DNA of 64,000 nucleotides from Rotaria sp. Silwood1 (GCA_905250075.1 CAJNOP010000016.1:2295908-2359907); one strand, 5' to 3'; numbered from the stretch's first letter, positions 12,093 to 26,993 are shown. Numbers and translations are program-made. Notes: generated by a model from the sequence alone, not told the origin.

Positions 12093-15000
12093 ATGTGGAA
12101 ATTAATTTATGTTTTAATTCTATTTTCTATGATCTGTATGGCAAGAGCTATATTTCATTCAACTAAATTTAATCGAACATATATGTAAATATTATTTAAA
12201 TTTTATATATAATTTTTGATTTCGATTATTTTAGGATATTTATTTCCAAAGATGCACCCATAGGTCATAAACAAATAATTGATACATATGATTTATCATT
12301 TTGTTTTATTTTTTCAATGAATACAACTTATTCTCATCATCATAATTTACCATTTGAAATTTTATTAATACCAAATCAAAATTGTACATTATATTTACAT
12401 GTTATTCATTTATTAAATCATAAACATACATCAATGTATACAGTTAAACAAGTATTAATTTATGAAAATATTTCAAACATTATTCATTTATCAATTAATA
12501 TCATTGATGTTAATGATCGTATATTACAATTTGAAAATAAACATTATCATTTTATTGTACAAGAAAATATTTTACCAGGAACATTTATTGGACATGTACA
12601 AGTATATAATGCTCAAATTGTCTTTAATGATAATATATTCTATATATTATTTGGTAATGATCTTATACAATCAAATAATCAAATAATGTTTCGGATTGAT
12701 AAAGATACAGGAGATATCTTTTTATTTGATTATGAACTTGATTATGAAATAAAACAAGAATATAAAATTATGGTTGAAGCAAAAGGTTACTATGAAGATT
12801 TTGAAACTGGTATATGGACATCTATATCATCATTTGCAGATATTATTATTACTGTTGAAGATATAAATGATGAAAAACCACAGATTATTTTTTATATGCC
12901 AGATGAAAATAAAAATGAGAATAATGAGAAAATTATGAGCATTACAAAACCAATGTTAAATGAAGGTTTGCGAAATTAATAATTGTTATTTTTCATTATT
13001 TAAATTTTAATCAAATAGTTTTCGGAATAGTAACGAAACAAGAATTGTCTCGTCTATCGAATATGACACAAGTCATTTACACTAATGTAGTCATAGGTAC
13101 TATTTTTCGAACACTTTTTTTTGAACATGAAAGACCCAATGAAGAAAATATTCCTTTTGTGAATATATAGCTTACTATTTAATCAACACAATATTATATG
13201 TAGTCGATGAAGCCTTTTGAATACTATCTACTAGAGAATTATGTGTTGAAAACCTAATATTCTTTTGCAAAAATGCAATATATCAGAAAACATTAGATGA
13301 AAGCCAATTGGGCATCGTTCACTAAAACTTTGTAATGCAACCTATAAAAAGTTTTGGTGTTCATGTATTAAATTGAAATAAATCATGGTTTATAGAGTAA
13401 CGAAATTTGTATTTTCTAACATGAAACGCAGATTTGTAATAGAAAGAACGTGGCAAAATATTTGCTACGTCCAATACTTGAATTTTCGATCGATAATTTT
13501 AAATTGACCAGGAACTATTTCCAGGTATCAATTGTCGCTTTTCATTCTGGACTTAGTACATCTTGTAGATCCTATTGAACCGTATCTACCGTAAAAAGAG
13601 TTCACGTTGGTGACCTTTTCTAAGCAAATCAAATGTTCTTAGTGAATTTTCGCTGAGAGACTTCCACATTGCCATCAAGACCATATTTTTGAATTTTGAA
13701 TTGAAAGCTTCCCAACATAATGACCTCAATTGGATTATTTTATATTGAAAAAATAAGAATTTTTGTGCTAAGTCTCTTCAAGGTAGAGAACTTAGACACT
13801 GTATAGTGCATGTAGTTTTTGAAAGCTTCATATCTCAGAAAGACTAAGCTCTAGATAAAAAAATTCTTTATGAAAACTACTCTCATTGAGCTCTTTATGT
13901 GTGCAAAATTTCACAACAAAATTCACAAGTATGATCTTGGTGCAATGGTCAAGTCATGCAACGAAAATTCACTAAAAATATTCGACTTCCTTAGAAACGG
14001 GCTATAAGCACGAGCTCTTTTTTTTTACAGTAGATATAGTTCATTAAGAATTTTCAAGGTGAACTAAGTTCTGACTTGAGACGTGTGGGGCCAAGTTTGT
14101 TGGTCCTGGTCTACTGAAACCTATTCCAGAATTGATTCATATCATATCCAAAAAAAAACTTCAATGGCCATTTCTTTTTATTTATTTACTCGATGACTAG
14201 CACTTTTTTTGGAGCTACCTCTGTTAAATGATATTCTAATTGATATGATTTATTAGATAGTTGGCTTGAAGTTAATGAATATTTAACTATCATCTTTAGT
14301 TTTGGTTAGGACAACTTTTTTTTGTTGTCGTTGCGGTGTCGGATCCAAGACTAAAATTGGTTCCGCCCATTCCTAATTCTCCCTGAAAAGCGAACACCAA
14401 TGCCTGTGAATGTTCTCTCATGAGAAAATAACATGAAGTCTTTATAAAATAGAAGAAATATTTCTTTTGCGAGCAAAAAATAAAACGAAGTAGTTCTAAT
14501 ACTTGCATTTGTTCTGTATTTATGAATTAAATTTCCAAGGCTACGTTCTTAAAACTAGCTGAATTAAGAAATGTACGCATCTTCATGGTAGACAGTCATG
14601 AATTTCAAAACCTAATGTATTCGAGTCTTATTATCATTCAACTAAAGACTAACTTTGAATAAAATATTACCGACTTGTTTCAGATATTATCAAGGTCAGT
14701 TTTTTTTCGTTGTAATATGTAACTGTTCGTTCAGTTCACGTTTTCTTTGATAATATTTGAAAGAAGAAAAGGAAGTCCTCTTTTTTTGTTAAGAGCAAAA
14801 TCACTTCATAAATTCATTTCGTTCAACTATAAACCTTATTGAAAACGATGCTGAAGTAATTTGTTTAACTAAAGAAGAATCTTTACCAATCAATACTCTT
14901 CTTGCATTATTTCATTTGTATGATAATGATCAAATATCAAATGGAAGTTTATCGCTTAATTTACAAACATATGTTCAATGTTCACAAGAAGAAATTTTGC

Positions 15001-18000
15001 TAAGTAAAATATTGAAATCTATATTTTCGTTTTTAGAATAATCATTTCTATTTTCAATTTTAGATAATAAAACATTTTGTCATTTATCAAATATTTTTCA
15101 TTTAACTATTGTACGTCTAAATGTCTATGGATTATATAATTCTCAAATACTAGATCGTGAAGAATATGAAGATTATATAATACATTTAATTGCAAATGAT
15201 AATGATAATCAATCACTAGAAATGAATACATTATCGAATTCATTTCAATCAGAATTATTTATTTATTTAATACTTCTTGATATAAATGATAATGTTCCTA
15301 TATTTGATCGAACTTATTTTTATATTAAAATTGATGAAAACTTATCGAGAAAAACAATTATAACTCGCTTACAAGCATATGATATTGATAAAGATAGAAA
15401 TGGAACCGTTCATTATGAACTTATCGTTAAAAATCAAAAATATTTTTCAATTGATAACTATTCAGGAGTTTTACGTACTAAACGTAAACTTGATAGAGAA
15501 CAATGTGAATGGTATCGTGTTGGTATACGTGCATATGATCTTGGTTATCCAATACGAAAATATTCATCAATAGTTATAGTTGATATAGAAATTAATAATA
15601 TAGATGATCATGTACCTCATTTTACACATAATATCTATCGTTTCAATATAGAAGAAAATGCATCGATAGGAAAAATAGTTGGTCGAGTGACTATTGAAGA
15701 TAAAGATGAACAAGAACCAATGGAGCAAATGATTAATTTATCAACTATCAATGATGGAGATATTGTAAAATTTAAATCGAGCAAATCAAATAAAATATCA
15801 CGGTAAGAACAAGTAACGCTTGTCCTTGTGACTCATATGTACCTCGACTAAATGTTCGACTCTTTCTGTATAATTTACTACTTAACAAGTCCGATTGGCA
15901 ATCAAATGAAGTTTATGCATAAGAATCATTGCTAATGTGAATTTGAGCGTGAACGTTGATGTGAATATGCGTTAGAGGTCGTCAGATTGGTCCCGAATCC
16001 ATTCGGATTCGAAAACTTTGGACTGAATGAGTTCTAGTGTGTATGACCATGTGCTACCTCTCTTCATCTATTAAAACAGTCACAGTTATACCGACACACC
16101 TCACATTTGATCGGTTGAATTTCGAACCTGAAAAAGATTTGATCGATTGGGCTGCCAGCATGAAAACAATCATGTAACATAGTTCTTCAAAACTCTGATA
16201 AATATATTGTACACGTGACTTCACATGTACACGCGAACAAACTCAATTTATTTCATATGACTCTGGCGTCAGTCGACAAAATAACTAATTGGAAGGTATA
16301 ACACCAAAATATACAGGGAATACTAGTTAGTATTACTGATTTATCCTAATCATATCATTACCAGTAATAAAAAAAAGAAATGAATGTATATCTTTAGTAA
16401 AAGTACACATGCGTGCGTATAGTATCTACTATTCATTTCGAAATATAATGTGTTTCACTGGTTTTTTGAATAACTTTTGATTGAAACATCATCGACACTT
16501 ATGGTTTTCACCATTCAAAAAAGAAGACTTGTACCTATCGAAGTATATCCAATTTATTTGGTCAACAATTGACCAATTAGATAAGCACTTAGTGCAGATT
16601 TTCCAAAACGATATTCTAAAGCTTTTATCCTTTCGAGTTTAATTTTTAATCTGGCTTCGTAGCATCACTCTATAAGAATATAGGAATTGGAAAGCATCAT
16701 TTGTATAGAATTTTCTCCAACTACATAGGAAATATACACAACAATGATTAACTCGAAGAGATATTTACAGAATTCTAACGAGCTCTGGAACAAACCTGCA
16801 GATTGTAGGCTGTTTTTTTTTCGCGTGCATACTATTTTGATGCAGTAAATAAAAATATCTTCAAATTATAAAAAAGAATGACATGACAAATTTTTCTCTG
16901 AAGAAACAAAAAAACTTTCGTCGATTTATTTTCCATCTGTTGCACACATGCATGTTTAGATTATTATAAATAAAATCAAATTGAATAAAGATTCAAAAAA
17001 AGACCATATTTTTTTTCTTCTGTTTTCATCGTATAAACTATGCCTTTTCAACATTTTTATAGTATTTGATACAGGTCAAAGTATAAAACAAAATATTTAC
17101 AAGTACAAAAGCTGTTGGTGTAAGCTTAACAGAAGTAAAATTTGAAACACTATGTAGCTACTGTCATTGGAAAAAAGGAAATCCGTCAACATATGTTTCC
17201 GTTCATGAATTACTACTTACTACTAATGTCTGTTGATGTAAAAAGATATTAACTATAATACATTTCAATTAGTATGAAAGAAAAGCAAAGAATCGTTATG
17301 ATAAAGTCATCCTGTTTGATACTAATGTTGTATTAGATTAGTATTGTGAATATACCAGCTATGATCTATGAAGAGAGAATGGGTATAGTGGCTAGAGGAG
17401 GGGAAGCCGAATATATAGTCAATTATAACAATTTCTTTTTTAGCTTGAGCTCTAATTTTCTCAGTATTATGACATGCAATCAAGTTCAATAATATCTCAT
17501 GCGATAGCGCGTGCAAAGCACAACAATGCGAATATTTAGTTTCTATAAAAAAAAAAAAAGTTTGATTAAAACACATTTTATCACAAATACGGAATTTTTT
17601 GTTGTTGTTTGGCTTCTACTCCGCCTTCAATGAAGGAACGAGCATCAAATTTCTATCTTTATAATTCAACACTTCTTATAGATCGTATTTCACATAAAGA
17701 TCAGTTATCAACAAAAACTTTTAATAAATAAAAAGGAAATAAATTGCATTATAATTTATTCATTATTAAGACAAAAATGAAAAATGGAGCAGTATATAAA
17801 TATAAATGTGCAGTTGAATACTATAGACTGCATATTTGAAATGCAAATAATATCTCTTATTTGCTAAGCTGTAATTCGACTGTGTCCAATCATTTGTCTT
17901 GTAATATTTCTAATAATTTATACTATTTACATCTAGAGTAATCATCAATGTATAATTTATATGATTTCATTCATAAGTTGTATGAAGTGACGAAATACTG

Positions 18001-21000
18001 TTCACCAGAAACAGTCATAAATATTAGATAAAGCATATAGCCTTTTGGAACAAGAAATTTCACTAGTGAATAGTGCCGGAGTTTTCTAATTTTGTCACAT
18101 TGTATATCAAGTGATATAAAATTTATTACTGGATCTTCGCACATATGTTTAATACAGCAGAATCTACGATCAGGGGAGACGTCAAGGTTGAGTTTAACGT
18201 CCCTAGAAAGTTTAGTGATCAGACATACAGGGTTATAAACAAAAATAATAGCTCTCAAAACAATAGTAATAACACAAATTACTCGTAAGAGAAATATTTC
18301 TGACATGAAAATGTATGAATTATGACACTTGAAAATCAATGAATGACAATCATTTGGCTGATTTCATATTTCTAATAAGAGAACGTGTGTTTGAAGTAAA
18401 TATTGAACAAATATTGTACTTAAGATTTTTGATGCCAATCACAAGAATAGTAGAATCATTTTGCTTTAAATTTTACAGTTTATTTTCTTTCATAATAACG
18501 ATAATAATACTAATTAAATAATATTTCATATTGATAAGTCTTCAAGTCAGCTGTAAAACATTTAAATCTTCTAACAATATATGTATATATAATAGAGGAA
18601 TTCAGGTCAGTTATGTATTAGTTCTAACATAAGAAAATCATTCTTATATTTTTAGTACTCAAGACAAATAAGCATTGTTATGAGTGTCCCAAAGTGAGCA
18701 AGGTCGAAGTGGAAAATCAACGTTTTCTTCACTATAACTAAAATTTGATTGTTTTGCAGAAATTCACATGGCGAAACAAACTGATTTGTTTCAGTAGAAA
18801 TCAATTATTATCTGCTCATCACGAATTAATAGGAATCATCGGAAATACTTTAGTATGAAGGAAAATCAACAGAGACCATTAAAAATCAAGAACAATCACT
18901 AGGAACATTGGAAAGTATACAAAAATCAACGAAATCAATAAAATCATGAGAAATTAGGGCTTTACTTTTTAATCATATTATTACAGACGATTTATAATGA
19001 TTTCTAGCATAGAAATCAGTTCATTTCCCATTGGTGATATCTTTATATAAAAATTCTACTTTTCCGAACCGATTTGGTGCAAAATCAGTAGGCTTGCTAA
19101 CGCTTCATAAGTTCACATAAAATTTTCGAAGTATTTCACAAATAGTAAGAGGTTCGTATATTTCGACTTTACCTTACAATTGTTTACGGTGCAAAGTTAG
19201 CAACATCCTTCAATGTTATTATTCATAAAACTGATCATCCTGGAAGCACTTGTTTTTTTTGTTAATAATATTTTTCAGAAGATAAAAAATAGACCTTGCT
19301 GAAACAGCTATTGTTGTACTCTCTTTAGCTCACATTTAAGAAACCAATCAGCTAACCATTTCATATTTCTATCAAACTACGACAGAAATTTTCGCTTAGG
19401 TTATTGCAAGAATGGAACAAGACAAGGTATCTGTCATAAAACATTTCTACCTTAAAAGAAAATCTGTTCGCCCCCTCTACGTATTGATATTTATGAATAA
19501 GTGACTCTATAAACTATGCACAGATGTTTATACCTGAGCATGGTTTGTAATTTTTAAAAAATATCCCGAAAACTTTTCAAACGTCTGACATATAACACTT
19601 TGCTTTCACCCCAAACCTACTTGATAAAATGATCAAGATAAAAAATCGTTGTCGAGTATGTTTATATTGTATTTTTCTTTTGTTTTTTTTTAAATTTTAT
19701 TATTTAGAACTAATAAATCAATGATTGATTTTCTATTTATTGATTCCTATCGAAATGAATCTTTATCTGGTTTATTTTCCATTGATTCTCAAGGTTATAT
19801 TCATACATTAGTTATATTTGATCGTGAAATTCAATCAAATTATACTTTTTATATATTTATGTATGATAGAATATTAAAATCTTATACATTTCCAACATAC
19901 ATAATCATTCAAATACTTGATGAAAATGATCATATACCATATGAACCATTTCTTTCAAATTCATCGATATTATCAATTGAACAAACAAATAATGATGAAA
20001 TAATTCTATATAAATTTCAACCTATTGATCTTGATGATGGTCTTAATGGGTTTGTTTCAATTGAATGTCTTAATTGTTTATCAATATTTTATTTTAATAT
20101 TATAAATTCATCAATATTAATAACTCGACGTAATATAAAAATACCCGATGGATTATATACATTAAATTTAATGTTGCGTGATCATGGTTTAATTATATCA
20201 TATAAACGATTTTATACATTAAAGATTAATCTAACTCATTCTTTTAATTCTAAAGCAGAAGAAAAATTATTTTCTATGAAGTTTATCTATAAATATTTTT
20301 TATTAAAATTTTCTTGGCAATATTTTATTATATTTCTATTTATTTGGTTTATACTTGTTCTTATGGCACTATGGAAATGTTATTATTATGATCGAATATT
20401 AATTAATAAAGAAATTAATCAACATAAAATAATTAGTAAACGAAATAAAATTTTTATTCCATTCTATCAAATTGTATCTAAAAATCGAAATGTAAGTTTA
20501 TATCAAGCAAAATAGGAAACATTTTCAATTCTGATTTTTTTTCTTCTTGATAAATAATTAAATAATAAACATGAAATCATTCGTGCTTTAATCGATTGTT
20601 CGCTTTTACTTCTATGAATTTATAGTGTGGACGAACACTTTGAAAGCGAGAAAATTAATAACGATGATATTTTTCTATTTATATGTGAGCACAAAAAAGA
20701 ATAAGAAGAAGTAGAAGAAAGAAGAAGAAGAAAAAAAAGCAAGTTTCATCAACATCTTTTCTTTTTTTTTTCTTCTCCCTCTTCCGCGAAAACTATAGTT
20801 GATGTTCCCTTGATTGTCTCATTGAGTGAATGGTAGTATTCATGGTGTCTATATTATTATATTCACACATGCAACTTTACTCACATACTGACGATAATTA
20901 AATGTTTTTGATACAACAAAAGCAAAGTTTGCATTTATGACGAAGGACATAAAGCTATAGAATTTTAGTTGTATAGAATCCGTTGTTCAGGGACACACGA

Positions 21001-21973
21001 AAGAAAAGAAGAATGAATGAATTCACAGAAGACACTGTTAATATCTTTAAAGAATTGTACTAACATTCTTCTTTCTTCTAGTTCAGTAATGACGACGTGT
21101 CAAGCAACTTGAAGTCAACTCCTATTCGAAATCATTCTACACAAGTAACACTTCGTTCCACAAGTTTTTCACGATTTTACAGAATTAATTCAGATTGCCA
21201 ATTATTATCATCAATGATGAATTCAAGAGAAACTACTCTTACTAATGCCGGTAGGTTCCCTTTTTTTTTATTGCTCTTGTAACTTTGTATGTCATTAAGC
21301 AATGTATAGAGAGAGAAAAAAACAAAAAGTCCTTGCTATACATCAATTGCTATCGGCATATGCGATTTAATTTTTTACATTTTCTTTTGGCATGTTACGT
21401 CTCTCTAGAGATTTACCAAACGAGAAAAAAAATCAACAATATTCATGATAGACTTCGAAGGCTGTTAGCATATTCCATATGTTTTATTTTCTTTTTTTTT
21501 TTATAGCAACAAATGCATCTTATCATGAAGATAATAATGATATTTGGCAACCGATGAATTCTAATAAACGAATATTAAATGAAAATACAAGCACTATTTT
21601 GCATAATAAAAATTATTATTTTGAACCAATCGATCGTGATTTTTCAACGAATCTAACAACATCTCAAACAAATCATTCACATTCAATTCAACGACCTGTA
21701 CCTATTTCAAATTATCAATTAAATACAGTAATGGAACGTTCACAACAATATCAACAATCATATTCTTTACAAACAAAAACAAATTCAACAATGAATATTA
21801 ATCCATCTAATATTGATTTAACTATTCGATCATATGGATTACCTCGTTCAATAACAACAGATCAATTTTCAAATAATAAAAATCCAAAAAATAGATCATA
21901 TTATTATCCTAGTGTACAAGATGTACTTGATGCTTTAAATCAAGATTCTAATTTTAAAGAATCATTTGTTTGA
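12093..21973 (+). CDS. Cadherin (protocadherin-like), single-pass membrane adhesion protein
   Basis: Exons are 12093-12184, 12235-12965, 13019-13096, 14794-15003, 15064-15802, 19708-20491, 21082-21250 and 21507-21973, giving 1089 aa with phase preserved at every junction. Order: signal peptide (MWKLIYVLILFSMICMARA); about six extracellular cadherin repeats marked by linker motifs DVNDR, DINDEKP, DINDNVP, NIDDHVP and DENDH, with DRE and DKDRNG-type calcium motifs; one membrane helix near residues 845-870; then a ~220-residue Ser/Asn/Gln-rich tail. No catenin-binding motif is recognisable in the tail, which favours a protocadherin-type role. Exons 3 and 4 are small and less certain, although phase fits. 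The 3.9-kb intron 5 and 1.7-kb intron 3 interrupt the ectodomain. A poly(A) signal is at 22036-22041. Confidence 0.9.
13500..14130. mobile_element. Foldback element, family B, in cadherin intron 3
   Basis: Inverted repeat with the best-matched arms at about 13573-13680 and 13940-14045. ATTGAACCGTATCTACCGT mirrors the complement of ACAGTAGATATAGTTCAT, and TTAGTGAATTTTCG is shared by both arms. Weaker similarity extends outward to about 13500 and 14130. No ORF. Confidence 0.6.
15803..19707. other. Large cadherin intron 5
   Basis: 3.9-kb intron between cadherin-repeat exons. It starts GTAAGAAC and ends TATTTAG. An antisense 122-codon ORF (17971-18339) has a hydrophobic N-terminal stretch but no recognisable family and is not called. 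No large inverted repeat was noticed, unlike other long introns here. Confidence 0.6.
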
Positions 21974-22035
21974 GTATATACAGTATATGTTTTGTTGAAA
22001 ATTAATCTAATGAATGAAAATTTTCTTTTGTTCTG

Positions 22036-22041
22036 AATAAA
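22036..22041 (+). terminator. poly(A) signal, cadherin
   Basis: AATAAA 63 bp after the cadherin stop codon. Confidence 0.6.
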
Positions 22042-22815
22042 AACTAATAGCGATGTAGACTGAAAGAATTTGTTCAACATACATACCCTTGGGATATAAG
22101 AAGCTGAGATAAGTATACGAGAAATATTCTATATCATATTTGAATTGTGAAAAATTCTTCAAACCTTTTCATAATAATGGCGAAATACTTCTAAATTCAA
22201 TTCAAAATTCGTAAATTATTTTCGTAAGTGTTGCTATGTATGTTATTATGTGAAAATCTTGTCACAAGATATTCTCTCATTTTTCCAGTAATAAAAGACA
22301 ACTGGTTAAAATTACAAACATAATTTTTCGCTATTTCCAAATATATGTTCAGAGTTTTCTCCCGAAATATGAAAAATTGTCTGTGCAAAGCAAATTCATG
22401 GTTTTGACACAACTTCAAAATTAGCATTATTGTAGAGCATCGAATACTGTACAATAATCGAAATCTCATCTATCTGTTTTCATTCAATAGAAAATATCTA
22501 TAGAAATACGAAAGTCTAAGAATTTGTCATGTGAAAATAAATAGCACCCTTTATACATCAAAGAAAACTAAGCCATGAAAAACGGTTCCAATCAAAAGAT
22601 AACATTAACCATAACAGTATCCTGCACAAGCACTGTGTTGAATGTTAGGAAACAAACTGATAATAATCTTACTTCAGAAAGAAATTCCGAGCACATATCT
22701 GGAAAAAGTAGAACATTCTGGCTTTAACCAACCAAATATTGAGTAAATACTTAGCGTCATAGGTTATAACAATTTGAGAATTCCCTGGAGTTTGAAAATA
22801 AACATAAGACATATA

Positions 22816-23349
22816 CAAATGCCGCAAGTACAAGTGTTATACTTGTACGTATAGTTGAGTATGAAAAACAGGATTTTGCACATTTTATTGGAGATCTAGA
22901 TCAAATAAATTTCGTCAATAACGTTCCCTATGTCTGACAGATTTTAAAGATCATCGTATATCTTCAGATGATCAAAGTGTGGCAACAAAAAGAATTTTTA
23001 CTGCTATACGCTGATGAATTTACTGCATCTCTCTTACAAAAAAAGAATGTCTTCATTGATTGCATTTCTTTGAAATTATGGTGAACATCTGAATAGGATG
23101 ATACTCGTTTCACTTAGTTATCAGAGTAAAAAACTCTGTTGTCATGTTTTGTTCATGAGAAGATATTATAATAATGTTTAAAAACTTATCAGATTAGGCA
23201 AAATTATTGACAAACTTTATGTTACCTAGATCTCAAATAAAAAGTGCAAAGTTCTCTTTTTCGTACTTAAGTATAACTACAAAAGTACACCTGACAAATA
23301 TTTGTACTTTTACTTGAAAACATACGCAATGTACAAGTGCAAATATTTT
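22816..23349. mobile_element. Foldback element, family C
   Basis: Inverted repeat of ~530 bp. The left arm contains GTACGTATAGTTGAGTATGA and TTGGAGATCTAGATCAAAT; the right arm contains their diverged complements (ACTTAAGTATAACTACAAA and TACCTAGATCTCAAAT). No ORF; both arms diverged, so an old insertion. Confidence 0.6.
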
Positions 23350-25026
23350 CGTTCGAGTTCTATTTACGTAATATTATGTGAGATTAAGTACTCAAAAATA
23401 CTATTTTATAGTATAGCTAAGTTCATTAGCTGTTGAAAAAATACCAAATTTTTTTAAGCTAATTTTTGACCGAACTGCACATCTGTTCCATTGCTATTGT
23501 ACGAATTGTTTTAATAATAATATCAAGCTTGCGATGATTCTCAATAATTTAAGTCTACTCAACATGCCAATATCTAGACATGCAGTCTGAAAATTTTAGA
23601 TTAGCATGCTGTTTTCTTATAGCATTATTAAATTTTTATAAGAGACCAAAAACGTAAAGAAATTATTTCGTTCTCATATAGGTTTCAAATTTTTTGTTTT
23701 GGATTTCGTTTTTCTGAAATTATTCAAAAAATGAATATTGTGAGCTTAGAAATTACATTTTCTGAGAGACTAAGTTTCTTTCAGATACCATTTAAGTCGT
23801 CAGTACAATGAATTAGAACATTTCGAATGAATGATTATATTCACAACGTGTTTGTTTATATACTATAAAAAAAAACTGCACAGTTGCATTTATTGGTGAC
23901 CTCTAGTGCATTCTTTTGACTTGATCCATATAGTTGTATACCTTCAAACCAACCATTATTTAATTTTAATTATTCATTATCAAATGTATCTTTTGATTTC
24001 CATTTATGTCATGATTGGCTTGCAACTACCTTTTTATCTCATCTGTTGCTTTCATATTGATAAACTTGTATTACTTCTCTAGTTATCAATAAATCAAATT
24101 TTGTAAACACGAAATGTTTTATTGTTATTTGAAAAATATTAAGTATTTACACATGACGATAGATAAAGAGAATGATAGACGAAGAAATTGGGAAGCTTCT
24201 TTTCCTTTGTTTTAGATAATAAAAAATAAGAATAATCGAAGTAATGATTTTTGTTATTTACAAAATATATAGGTTACAAAAAAGTAAGTCAAAAGGATGC
24301 AAACATGTGTAGAACAGTTAACGAGAAAGAAAAAGAAAAATAAAAGTGATTCAATCTATAATGACTTCAATTTTTATAACAACCCTTTTAAGTAATTTAT
24401 GGACCATAAATCATATTTCCAAAAAAATAAAACTATTTATATTATTTACTGTGGATCAGAAGAAAGAAATCATCTCGTTCCTCAATTACAAGATATATAT
24501 ACGAACAGAATAGTACATAATTGTAGTTTAAACATTGTGACATAGTCGTAGATGTAAATACTATGATCAAGTCGAGTCATCGAAAATTTTATTTGAAAAA
24601 TTGCGATATAATTGCACGTTTAATCAGCTTAATAAATTACGATACAATCATCCATTTTGATGACATAGAAATCTTTTAGCTCTTTTCTAGTATATCATCA
24701 ATATATATTGAATTAAGTTTACTCAATGATTGTAACATTAACTCAGAAGTAAAAATAAATAAAAAAAGACTTTGAATAAATAAGAAATTCAATGAGTGAA
24801 TGAGAAGAAAATGAAAGTGGATTTATTGTATTAAAAAGAAAGATTTATCCTTTGTTGTTGTTAATACTTTACAATATTTCAAAAACAAATTACTATACTG
24901 ACAATGTATTTGCATATCTAGGTCTTAAAAGAAGTTGATGAGCAGTTTGCATTTTTATGTTTTTCAATCAGCATCATTTTCATATAGTAAATATCGAATA
25001 ATTTTTTGAATTAACTAAAACAAAAC

Positions 25027-25293
25027 CGCTTCTTATATCAGTTCGATATGAAAATTAATATCGGAAATCTACGTAATTTTTCATGCTCTACCAAATAACA
25101 TAGTAATCATGTTTATTTTTAACTTCTCTCTTAGATGATACAGGATCAAAGGAGTACGATATCGTACTCATTGGATTCTGTATAATCTACAAGTGAAGTT
25201 AAAAACAGACAGGATTACTATGTCATTTTGTAGAGCATGATAAATTGTGTCGATCTCCATATTAGCTTTCATATTCGATTTATAAAAGAAAAA
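25027..25293. mobile_element. Palindromic foldback element, family D
   Basis: Almost loop-less palindrome centred at 25160/25161 on the perfect GAGTACGATATCGTACTC. Matching blocks lie equidistant from the centre: TCATGCTCTA at 25081-25090 and TAGAGCATGA at 25231-25240; ATAGTAAT and ATTACTAT; TTAACTTC and GAAGTTAA. Weaker pairing continues to ~25027 and ~25293. Confidence 0.75.
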
Positions 25294-26991
25294 AATGACA
25301 GGTACTATAATTATTAATCAAACATTCAAAAGTAATAGACTCTTCAGACTATTTAGTCTTTGGAATTTTTCTTTTTAGTATTCAATAAAAAACTAAAATA
25401 AATGGAGAAAAATATGCAGAATTTTGTGCTCGATCATTCTATTCTATTGAAAATGAAATTTAAGTAGTAAGAGCTTTATGACCTTATCCAATGGTGTACT
25501 TAATCGCTACCTATTTTTATACTTATTTGAATCAGGTTGTGTAGTCGATTGTAAGTTATGAGATCTTATGTAATCTTTTTTTTTTAAATCATTAAGAATA
25601 CAAATCATATCTTTTCTTGTCTTAGCTGATTGATATAAGAAACTCCATACTTCTAAAGATATTGTGAGTTTTTTAGAGCGTATTTTTGCGTTAATGGAGG
25701 AAAAATTTTATTCAATTAATTAATTATTGACAATATCTGATTGTACGGAAAAGAAAACTAGATAAAATATGACATTCTATCATTTTTAATTATTTTATTA
25801 ATTGTTTCTAAGACATTCAATGGCGAATGAAGACAAAGAAGCACTGGTCCTCCCGTTTCGAAAAAAAATTTTCTTGATTTTTTCTAACAGAAAAGACTAA
25901 AAAAATGAACTATTACTACCTCAAAGAAGCGTCAACATACGTTTTATGCCCATGATCGCCCTCTATCATAATAACCATAAATCCATTACTGACGACATAG
26001 CTAGTATTTAATGAGCAAAGCCATACACTTTTATAAAAATCATCATTTGAATTTAGCCGTTTAGCATTTAAAAAAATATTTTGTTTGAAGTTGAACGAAT
26101 CTATTTTTTTTTTAAATTTATATTCAACCATTTCAATTTCTATGTTTGATCTTAGCATTAATATACACTTAAGTAATTTTTTATTTTACTGTTTGTTTAA
26201 TTTATTAATACATTTAAATAATTAATAAGTAACCATTTTCAGTTAATTACTAATTTTAAAAATTATTTCACCTACTAATCATTTAAATGATAGTCAATGA
26301 AAAACATAAAATTCAAAATATTGTTATTTCAATCATATTTTTATGTTCTTGTTTCGATTTTTTGTAGTTCTTAGAATTTGTTGTAGCTTTATTTTTTTAC
26401 AAAAATATTGTTTCTTCTTCAAATGATTCTGTAGTTTGACCTGACCTTTTCTTCTATTCTAGAGACTTATAGTCGACAATACTAGTTGTACACCGGTTTT
26501 TTTTCTTTCCTTCTTTCAACGAGTCTAGAATGTATTATGAAAAGAACTTATCGTTTACACGTTTTGTTCCCATTAGTCAAATGTTTGATCAAAGTTGATT
26601 ATTTTTTTTTCTTCAGGTAAAATGATCTCGTATGATTGTCAATAAAAAGAAACGAATCGGATATAAGGTATAAATATATACACTATTGTAATGGCATATG
26701 ACTCGGCATTTGTCTAGCACTATCTCTATCTCAAGCGATAAAATAATGCATTTATATTTTTGAAATATAACATTCCTACTATTTTACCCGTTCTTTATCA
26801 TCTAATGAAAGAAAATACTCTCGTCATCATAGTTATTTTACATATAATGAAATCATATCAATAGGAATCGTTGTTTTGCATCTTTGTCCTTGTGTTTTTA
26901 TTGTGTCTTTGTATATAACCGACCAATGATATTTTTTCCTTTTTCTTTTTCTGTCACATGTACCAAGATTCAATTATTTATTCCTTGTTTT

Positions 26992-26993
26992 AG
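26992..26993 (+). promoter_or_regulatory. Probable trans-splice or 5'-UTR acceptor, LRRC58
   Basis: TTCCTTGTTTTAG, a strong 3' splice site, 20 bp upstream of the ATG at 27013, with no obvious partner exon upstream. Confidence 0.45.

Noticed and set aside
17971-18339. Antisense 122-codon ORF in the large cadherin intron
   Set aside because: Longest ORF in that intron and hydrophobic at its N-terminus, but no recognisable domain, no supporting flanking exons and composition like the surrounding AT-rich DNA.
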